This document shows, piece after piece, positions 58,643 to 64,000 of a stretch of DNA of 64,000 nucleotides. This DNA comes from Peptococcaceae bacterium BICA1-7 (GTDB lineage: Bacteria > Bacillota > Desulfotomaculia > Desulfotomaculales > Desulfocucumaceae), in assembly GCA_000802095.1 (NCBI GenBank), contig JUEB01000016.1:1-64000 (forward strand), written 5' to 3'. Position 1 is the first letter of the stretch. Every line of letters starts with the position of its first letter. The notes below the pieces were generated by a model. That model saw only the letters and a program-made list of their open reading frames with translations, was not told where the DNA came from and did not search any database. Position numbers and translations under genes: made by a program.

Positions 58643-60076
58643 GTGGAAAACATGTCTTTAAGGCTCAGGCTTACCATACTGTTTACCGGCATACTGGGGC
58701 TAACCCTGGTTATTTTCAGTTTTGTGGTGTACCTGATCATGTCCAGAACCCTCTATACCGAGGTGGATAACAGCATATCGGCCATGGCCTCCTCAGTGGT
58801 CAGATCAATGAAAGTATCGCCCTTTGAGCTGGATAAGGTACAGATTCCGAATGTGGATGTTTTCTCATCTCCGGGAACCTACCTGCAAATTGTCGATGCC
58901 CGCGGTAAAATGGTTTCCCGCTCCGCAAACATGGGGCTGCAGTATTTGCCCATGAGCGAGGACACTCTGGGAATGGCTGCGGCGGGCAGGGAGTTTTACG
59001 AAAATGTGGGCTACAGGGACAATAGGATAAGGGTATACAATTATCCCCTTATCCTGGAGGGAAAAGTTATTGGGGTGCTACAGGTGGGCCGCTCCCTTTC
59101 TCAGGTGGAGATGGTGCTGGGAAGACTCAGGGCGCTGATGCTTTCCGGGGCTGCTATGGCGGTTCTGACCGCCGGGCTGATGGGTTTTTCACTTGCCCGG
59201 ACCGCCTTTAAGCCGGTGGAGAGGATTATTGAGGCGGCGGCCTCCATCCAGAGGGGAAGCGATCTGAAAAAGCGTATTGACTATCATGGGCCCAAAGACG
59301 AGCTTTATACACTGTCGGAAACACTGAACGGCATGCTGGAAAGGCTGGAGAGTATGTACAGCCGCCTGGAGGAAATCAACGAGGCCCAGAGGCGTTTTGT
59401 GGCCGATGCCTCCCACGAGCTGAGGACTCCCCTGACCACCATTAGAGGCAATGCCGAGCTATTGTTAAAGATGGGAGACAGCCATCCGGACACCAGGGCG
59501 GAGGCCCTGGCCGATATCGCCGGGGAGGCTGAAAGGCTTACCAGGCTTGTGTCCAACCTGCTGTACCTGGCCAGGGCAGATGCCTGCCAGGTAATAGAAA
59601 CCAGCCCGGTGAGGCTGCGGGAGCTCATGGAGAGAGCGGTGGACAGCCTTAAGTTTACCACGGGCAGAAAAATAGAGTTCGAGGGGCTGGAGTCTCTTCC
59701 GGAGGACCTGCAGGTCAATGTAAACGCGGACCTGATCATACAGGCAATCAATATACTGGTGGATAATGCCGTCAAATATACACCGGCGGAAGGGGAGATT
59801 GTCCTGGGGGCCAGCACCGGCGGCGGGTCCGAACCGGGAACTGTTTCAATTTACGTCAGAGACAGCGGCCCGGGCATTTCTGAAGAGGACAGTCAGGATA
59901 TATTTGAGCGGTTTTACAGAGGCGAAACCGCCCGGGGTAAGAGCGGGTCAGGACTTGGGCTGTCTATTGCCCAGTGGATAATGCAAAAGCACGGGGGAAG
60001 TGTTGCCCTAAACAGCAAGGAGGGGAGCGGAAGCTGCTTTTCCCTGCTGCTGGCTGGTGGCTCCAGTTCAGGCTGA
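58643..60076 (+). CDS. Sensor histidine kinase
   Basis: A 477-residue membrane kinase. Two transmembrane helices (about residues 13-33 and 158-180) flank an extracytoplasmic sensor. Then come HAMP, HisKA (FVADASHELRTPLTTI, with the phosphorylated His) and HATPase (NADLIIQAINILVDNAVKYT, RDSGPGISEED, SGLGLSIAQWIMQKHGG). It phosphorylates the regulator at 57883. The GTG at 58643 follows AGGAG; an ATG at 58652 is an alternative. A tandem repeat lies just upstream. Confidence 0.94.
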   Translation: MENMSLRLRLTILFTGILGLTLVIFSFVVYLIMSRTLYTEVDNSISAMASSVVRSMKVSPFELDKVQIPNVDVFSSPGTYLQIVDARGKMVSRSANMGLQYLPMSEDTLGMAAAGREFYENVGYRDNRIRVYNYPLILEGKVIGVLQVGRSLSQVEMVLGRLRALMLSGAAMAVLTAGLMGFSLARTAFKPVERIIEAAASIQRGSDLKKRIDYHGPKDELYTLSETLNGMLERLESMYSRLEEINEAQRRFVADASHELRTPLTTIRGNAELLLKMGDSHPDTRAEALADIAGEAERLTRLVSNLLYLARADACQVIETSPVRLRELMERAVDSLKFTTGRKIEFEGLESLPEDLQVNVNADLIIQAINILVDNAVKYTPAEGEIVLGASTGGGSEPGTVSIYVRDSGPGISEEDSQDIFERFYRGETARGKSGSGLGLSIAQWIMQKHGGSVALNSKEGSGSCFSLLLAGGSSSG

Positions 60077-60092
60077 TACGTCAGGTCCGGGT

Positions 60093-61670
60093 CTAGCCAA
60101 GCATATAAGAGCCAAACAGCTCCTTCCAGTGGGCGGTGGCTGTTTTGGCATCTCCTGCCCGATGATACTTTATTCCCTGCTTGGCCAGGCTGAAGGACTC
60201 GGTAAGCACCCGGCTGAATCTCCCGAAGGTATTGACATTGGAGTAAACATATTCGTCAATGTAGGAGTCCGGCTTGCCCGGATCAGCTATAAAGGGCGAC
60301 TTATTCTGTGTCATAAGAGTATAGGCGTTTCTGAACCAAAGATAAACAGACTCGAAGGAGAGCCCAAGATTGACCTGGGAGGCTATAATATCGGTAAGAA
60401 GCTCCAGATGGAGATTGTTTATGTAGCTGCAGTTAGACCGCTGCCAGGCTTTAATGAGGCGCAGGAAGGGCAGGAAGGAGGGACCGTTTTTTTCTACAGC
60501 CTTTTTCATCCACTGTTCAGGCGCAGCCGGGTTGCGGGGAATCCAGAAGCCACCCTCGGTGCTTGGTATAAACAGCTGCGGCTTCTCTTTTTCCATAGAT
60601 ACCAGCACAGGAATTATATCAAATTCCACCCCGTGCATAACTACACCTATCCTCCTTTTGGAAGAAATTATCTCGGTGCCGGGGGACTTCCTGGCCAGAA
60701 AGCTTTTAAAGTCGTCCAGTGTTTCAGGAACTTTTTTTGCCTGGCCCTGGGGGGGTGACATTACCGCCAGTATATCTACCGGCTGTATCGGCTTGATCAT
60801 GGAGCCCCTGGAAAAAGTGCCGCTATAGTGCACCTGGCGGACATAAATATCATAAGCCTTCTCCAGTATGTGGCACAGGTTGCGGTATCCCATGGACACC
60901 GCCTCCAGCTCTGCCTTGGTAATAGTGCACTGGTCCAGTATCCCCTCCAGCTGACTGTCCAGGACCGGCACCCGGTCAGAGCCGGGAAGTACCAGTGCGG
61001 GTAGGTCAAGCTCGGGTGGCTCAGGGCTTGCGGCCTCAATGCCGGTCGGGGGATTAAGAGGTTCCGGGCTCTCCTCCACGGGGGCCTTTATAATTTGGTC
61101 AGCAAAGCCCAGGCTTTCTATAGCTACTTCGTATACAGGAACATTGCCTACCCCGGTCATATTTTTGACTCCGATAAAACGGGAGACCATTTCATTGAAG
61201 CTTTTTATAAAAGGCTTGATCATTTCCATGGTTGACTCATCGGTCAGTATCTGACTGGGCTGAGCATACTCAAGCAATCGGGAGCACCTGTCCACGGCAT
61301 TTCCTATATAATCGTTTCCATTGTCATCTATTCTTGTCACAATTCCATGGCAAAAAGCCGACTTTGTGCGAAAAAGAAGATTTTCCCTGTCTATTCTCTC
61401 AACCAGTTCCAGTGAAGACAGCATACCCTCCAGGGGAGTATTAAAGGCTGCAATGAGCAAATCCCCGATGTTTTTTACCACCCGTCCCCCGTACTGCCCG
61501 CAGACCTCTGCTGCCAGCTGGTTGTGGGCAACCGCCAGGCTTACCCTGCGGGATTGCTCCAGGTCTTTTTTACTGCTGGTTGAGTCCATTAGACCAAAAA
61601 AAGCAATGCAAAGGGATTCTATCTTGCCAAGTTTTTTGTATTTATAATGTAGGAAGGCCAGATTATCCAC
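60093..61670 (-). CDS. Class III nucleotide cyclase domain fused to a CD-NTase-like nucleotidyltransferase
   Basis: A 525-residue cytoplasmic protein. Residues about 15-180 look like a class III cyclase: metal aspartates in FFGLMDSTSS and KNIGDLLIAAF, and the dimer arm YIGNAVDRCSRLLEYAQPSQ, where the usual N is D. After a Pro-rich linker (about 200-235), residues about 260-500 resemble an OAS/CD-NTase: YSGTFSRGSMIKPIQPVDIL, the third Asp in GVEFDIIPVLV and the helix FLRLIKAWQRSNCSY, LHLELLTDII. One of the first two catalytic acids appears replaced (P before VD). The GTG at 61670 lies within the GGAGGTGG site, so the start may be further in (CTG 61661 is spaced better). Both domain types make nucleotide second messengers. 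The fusion is unusual. No effector gene was recognised next to it. Confidence 0.75.
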   Translation of the reverse strand: MDNLAFLHYKYKKLGKIESLCIAFFGLMDSTSSKKDLEQSRRVSLAVAHNQLAAEVCGQYGGRVVKNIGDLLIAAFNTPLEGMLSSLELVERIDRENLLFRTKSAFCHGIVTRIDDNGNDYIGNAVDRCSRLLEYAQPSQILTDESTMEMIKPFIKSFNEMVSRFIGVKNMTGVGNVPVYEVAIESLGFADQIIKAPVEESPEPLNPPTGIEAASPEPPELDLPALVLPGSDRVPVLDSQLEGILDQCTITKAELEAVSMGYRNLCHILEKAYDIYVRQVHYSGTFSRGSMIKPIQPVDILAVMSPPQGQAKKVPETLDDFKSFLARKSPGTEIISSKRRIGVVMHGVEFDIIPVLVSMEKEKPQLFIPSTEGGFWIPRNPAAPEQWMKKAVEKNGPSFLPFLRLIKAWQRSNCSYINNLHLELLTDIIASQVNLGLSFESVYLWFRNAYTLMTQNKSPFIADPGKPDSYIDEYVYSNVNTFGRFSRVLTESFSLAKQGIKYHRAGDAKTATAHWKELFGSYMLG

Positions 61671-61840
61671 CTCCTATATACATTTGGGCTGATTATGTCA
61701 TATTTTCGCTTATAAAAAGAATATAAGCCATAAAAAGGAATATGTAAACATATTATTGTAAAGTTATGGTTAAGGTTTGTCTTAAATATCTTGCGGAGCG
61801 GTATAATTAGGAGGCTCTTCGCCATGTTTATCCTGATTAA

Positions 61841-61872
61841 AAATAATAAGCCCGCCGGAAACGGCGGGCTTT
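61841..61872 (-). terminator. Terminator
   Basis: AAGCCCGCCG and CGGCGGGCTT flank a GAAA loop. On the minus strand a T-rich run follows, so it ends the small gene at 61884. Confidence 0.8.
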
Positions 61873-61883
61873 AGTGCCGGCTA

Positions 61884-62030
61884 TCAGCCGTGAGGCGGTC
61901 GGACCGGGTCACCGGGCAGATCGTGATACGGAGGCTCCTTGAAAGAGATGTTCTTCTTGTCCCTACCGGCAGGCCCATCAGTGGCGGGCACCTTAAAAAT
62001 TTCCTTGTTGTCCTTTTTTATGCTTACCAC
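61884..62030 (-). CDS. Small proline-rich hypothetical protein
   Basis: A 48-residue protein (MVSIKKDNKEIFKVPATDGP, then a GRDKKNISFKEPPYHDLPGD stretch and VRPPHG). It is charged and proline-rich, with no hydrophobic segment and no recognised family. The GTG start has AAGGGG almost adjacent, a weak point. A terminator immediately after the stop supports it as a gene. It may be unrelated to its neighbours. Confidence 0.45.
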   Translation of the reverse strand: MVSIKKDNKEIFKVPATDGPAGRDKKNISFKEPPYHDLPGDPVRPPHG

Positions 62031-62101
62031 CCCCTTAAAAGAATAATTCCCTGACCAGGGCGGCGGTAGTATGTTAATTTTTTGCTTATGAGTATTGTTG
62101 C

Positions 62102-62140
62102 CGGTCGGAATACAGGAGTCAGAATACAGAATTCAGAATA
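62102..62140. repeat. Dispersed repeat (CAGAATACAGAATTCAG type)
   Basis: GGTCGGAATACAGGAGTCAG followed by AATACAGAATTCAGAATA, the complement-type match of 45039-45152. Confidence 0.7.
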
Positions 62141-62177
62141 ACTGAGTACATTTCTTATGGAAAATATAAAAATATTT

Positions 62178-62522
62178 TTAGTCGCGGTCGCTCACCAGGC
62201 CGTTCAGCAGCCAGCTTACCAGACTTGTGATGATCGCCCCCCAGAAGGCCCCGCCGAAGCTGTATACGTGAAAGCCCGGCACCAGCAAGGCTGCCAGCGT
62301 GAAAGTAATGGCATTGATGATAAAAATAAACAGCCCCAGGGTTATGGCGGTGAGAGGAAGTGTCACCACAAGAAGTACCGGCCTGATCAGTGTATTGACC
62401 ACTCCCAGAACCACGGCTGCAATTACAGCCCAGAGTACTCCTGATATTTCCATACCCCTTAGAAGCCAGTCCGCAACTAAAAGAGCTGCCGAGTTAACCG
62501 CCAGGGTAATCAACCACTTCAT
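62178..62522 (-). CDS. Phage holin family 4-like membrane protein
   Basis: A 114-residue integral membrane protein with about four transmembrane helices (LITLAVNSAALLVADWLL, VLWAVIAAVVLGVVNTLI, a LLVVTLPLTAITLGLFIFII helix and FWGAIITSLVSWLLNG). It belongs to the family annotated as phage holin family 4 (PF04020), which is common in non-phage contexts. Its function is unclear; lysis is not implied. AGGCGG precedes the ATG. Confidence 0.88.
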   Translation of the reverse strand: MKWLITLAVNSAALLVADWLLRGMEISGVLWAVIAAVVLGVVNTLIRPVLLVVTLPLTAITLGLFIFIINAITFTLAALLVPGFHVYSFGGAFWGAIITSLVSWLLNGLVSDRD

Positions 62523-62814
62523 ATAACCGCCTCCATTTTTTGTTTTTTTCAGATATTCTATGATCAGGTCTGCAAATCCTTTACAGGCAAACCCGGGATA
62601 TTAAAGCCCGGAGGAATCCGGACAGTCCCGGGACATCACTGACAGGGGCATGAGTAGGGAAGTATAGATTATATTTTTTGCGGTGTGCAGACAGTGACTG
62701 CCGGATATAATATCCTTGGCATGATATTATTAGACTGTTGCGCAGGCAGTCAGCCATAGGCTGAAGGAAAAGGGTGGGGCCGGGTGGAAAATAATAATTC
62801 TCAGAGATCTCCCT
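62523..62814. other. Intergenic region
   Basis: About 290 bases without a gene. It holds CCCGGGATATT and GTCCCGGG words and a GATATAATATCCTTGGC stretch with a TATAAT that could be a promoter. Nothing definite. Confidence 0.4.
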
Positions 62815-63054
62815 TTATGCGCGGGACCGCCGGGCTGTAACAAGGTACTGCCTCCCGTCGTGGGACCCCCTGGGCTGGTAGTCAAAGCCCTCACTTCTGA
62901 GAATTTCCATCAGCCTGTCGGCCTGGTGGGCGTCGGCAGCCTCCATCACTATGGTAATCTGATCATCTCTGTTAACCTGGGAAAGAGTGTTTTTTACCCT
63001 GTCTATGGCTTCCCGGTCAACAGACGGCTCAATGTGAATGGTCAAATCGGCCAT
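62815..63054 (-). CDS. Small alpha/beta hypothetical protein
   Basis: A 79-residue protein with a beta-alpha-beta-alpha pattern (MADLTIHIEPSVDREAIDRV, then DDQITIVMEAADAHQADRLM and EILRSEGFDYQPRGSHDGRQ). This recalls small regulatory or sulfur-transfer folds, but it lacks the TusA Cys-Pro motif, so it is not assigned. It is divergent from the TtcA-like gene at 63140 and shares its promoter region. GGTAC/GGAG-type ribosome site upstream. Confidence 0.7.
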   Translation of the reverse strand: MADLTIHIEPSVDREAIDRVKNTLSQVNRDDQITIVMEAADAHQADRLMEILRSEGFDYQPRGSHDGRQYLVTARRSRA

Positions 63055-63139
63055 GAAAAGTACCTCCGTAGAGTATAAAATAGTTTAAAATATTCTTTTC
63101 CGGGGCGCTCTAAATTATGCCTGCGGACCAGGAGATGGC

Positions 63140-63904
63140 ATGGGAAAAAAGGAATTCAGGAAAAAGGCCCTGGCTATTGTGAAAAGGGCCATTGTTGACT
63201 ACGGTATGATCACCCCGGGCGATCGGGTGGCCGTGGGGCTCTCCGGGGGAAAAGACAGCGGTGTGCTCCTTTATACACTGGAGGAAGTAAGAAAGTCGGC
63301 GCCGGTTAAGTTTGATCTGCACGGAATATACCTGGACTTGGGGTTTGGGATGGACTACAGGCCCATAAAGGAATTCTGCGCCAGCCTAAATGTGCCGTTT
63401 AGCTATGAGGTTACTGATATAGGGCAGATAGTGTTTGATGTGAGAAATGAGAAAAATCCCTGCGCCCTGTGCTCCACACTGAGGAGGGGGGCGCTGAACG
63501 ACCTGGCGCTTAAGCTTGGCTGCGGCAGGGTGGCCCTGGGGCACCACCTGGATGACGTGGTGGACACATTTTTCTTGAGCCTTTTTTATACCGGGCAGTT
63601 CAGGACCTTTTCACCCAACACCTACCTGGACCGGACCGGACTCCATATGATCAGACCCCTGGTATACCTGGGGCAGGAAACGGTCAGGGAGCTGGCTGTC
63701 CAGCAAAAAATTCCGGTGGTGGAGAATCCCTGCCCGGCCAGCGGGCTCACCAAGCGGGAGGAAGTTAAAAAGCTGGTGTCCGGCCTGTCTTTAAAGTATC
63801 CCGACCTCAGGGGAAAGGTGCTCTCCGCCCTGCAGGGGGCGAACCTTGATAACCTCTGGCCAAGGACACAGCCGAGGGTGAGGAGGACAAAGGATAAGGA
63901 TTAG
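63140..63904 (+). CDS. TtcA-like PP-loop ATPase (tRNA thiolation family)
   Basis: A 254-residue PP-loop protein. The nucleotide-binding SGGKDSGVLLYTLEE motif, the CALCSTLRRGAL pair of cysteines, LGHHLDDVVDTFFLSL and the late CPASG cysteine match TtcA, which puts 2-thiocytidine at position 32 of tRNA with help from an iron-sulfur cluster. Close relatives act on other thiolated bases, so the exact base is not certain. The ATG follows an AGGAGATGG site. The 3' end is followed by a GGGATTGG/CCAATCCC hairpin (63904-63923). Confidence 0.9.
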   Translation: MGKKEFRKKALAIVKRAIVDYGMITPGDRVAVGLSGGKDSGVLLYTLEEVRKSAPVKFDLHGIYLDLGFGMDYRPIKEFCASLNVPFSYEVTDIGQIVFDVRNEKNPCALCSTLRRGALNDLALKLGCGRVALGHHLDDVVDTFFLSLFYTGQFRTFSPNTYLDRTGLHMIRPLVYLGQETVRELAVQQKIPVVENPCPASGLTKREEVKKLVSGLSLKYPDLRGKVLSALQGANLDNLWPRTQPRVRRTKDKD

Positions 63905-64000
63905 GGATTGGGCTTCCAATCCCCAATCCCTGACAAAGGAGGATAACCCATTAGATTTATCTGGGTGGCCGGGGCTCATTCCTGATGGCCGGTATAGGGC
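63904..64000 (+). other. Window end: hairpin and possible next gene
   Basis: GGGATTGG, four bases, CCAATCCC (63904-63923) is a small hairpin. AAAGGAGG follows near 63935. After it a frame is open to the window end (LDLSGWPGLIPDGRYR) but no normal start codon is visible, so the next gene cannot be called. Confidence 0.3.

Noticed and set aside
62157-62444. Plus-strand frame of 95 codons over the holin-like gene
   Set aside because: It lies opposite a clear four-helix membrane protein and is rich in His, Gln and Pro; a shadow.
62178-62522. Holin-like protein as an effector of the cyclase/CD-NTase protein
   Set aside because: It is about 500 bases away, separated by a terminator and another small gene, and this membrane family is common outside defence loci, so the link is not supported.

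Overview
The window looks like chromosomal DNA of an endospore-forming, probably anaerobic member of the Firmicutes, perhaps a Pelotomaculum/Desulfotomaculum-like clostridium. The signs are a T-box leader, an L21 leader, Shine-Dalgarno sequences of the GGAGG type with frequent GTG/TTG starts, spore-associated families (YjcZ-like, DUF2935, DUF3231), an SLH-domain envelope protein, and CoA-based catabolism without visible oxygenases. The genus is an inference from gene content. No rRNA, tRNA or CRISPR array was seen.

Region 1-11.5 kb is accessory and rich in repeats. A module (XRE regulator, a 62-residue coiled-coil protein, a small DUF6809-like protein) occurs twice as a near-identical segment (1-927 and 7389-8315), with a scrambled third relic near 11.1 kb. 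It is interleaved with a REP-associated tyrosine transposase (RAYT) family: an intact element (2305-3263), a frameshifted element (3883-4842) and several solo ends that carry sigma-A-like promoters. One solo end is interrupted by a group II intron 5' fragment. Two toxin-antitoxin pairs (HEPN/MNT and AbrB-like/Doc) and three tiny glycine-rich YjcZ-like proteins lie here.

Region 11.5-31.5 kb is a mixed neighbourhood: membrane proteins, two nitroreductases, DUF3231, a stalk/transglutaminase-like protein, a GNAT enzyme, an AraC/EamA pair, a GGDEF/HD-GYP protein next to a chemotaxis receptor, a 1282-residue SLH/FecR/beta-propeller envelope protein, CvfB and a lipoprotein.

Region 31.5-40.5 kb holds a T-box (Phe-type specifier) followed by a second partial expression platform ahead of a sodium:solute symporter with a 39-residue accessory protein, then rplU-rpmA. 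After these comes a large fusion of a class III aminotransferase with an acyl-ACP-reductase-like domain, with its own HTH regulator, then an AraC regulator and a structured, probably decayed element.

Region 40.5-52.2 kb is a catabolic cluster under a divergent TetR regulator: enoyl-CoA hydratase, a three-part acyl-CoA carboxylase, two acyl-CoA dehydrogenases, a MaoC hydratase, a split AtuA and an acyl-CoA ligase. It resembles Atu/Liu (acyclic terpene or leucine) degradation.

Region 52.2-64 kb is envelope and signalling: an ECF sigma/anti-sigma/bactofilin-like operon, a Na/Pi cotransporter, an HtrA protease, an OmpR-type two-component pair, a protein joining a class III nucleotide cyclase domain to a CD-NTase-like domain, a holin-like membrane protein and a TtcA-like PP-loop enzyme. 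The cyclase/CD-NTase fusion and the aminotransferase/reductase fusion are the best candidates for undescribed biology.
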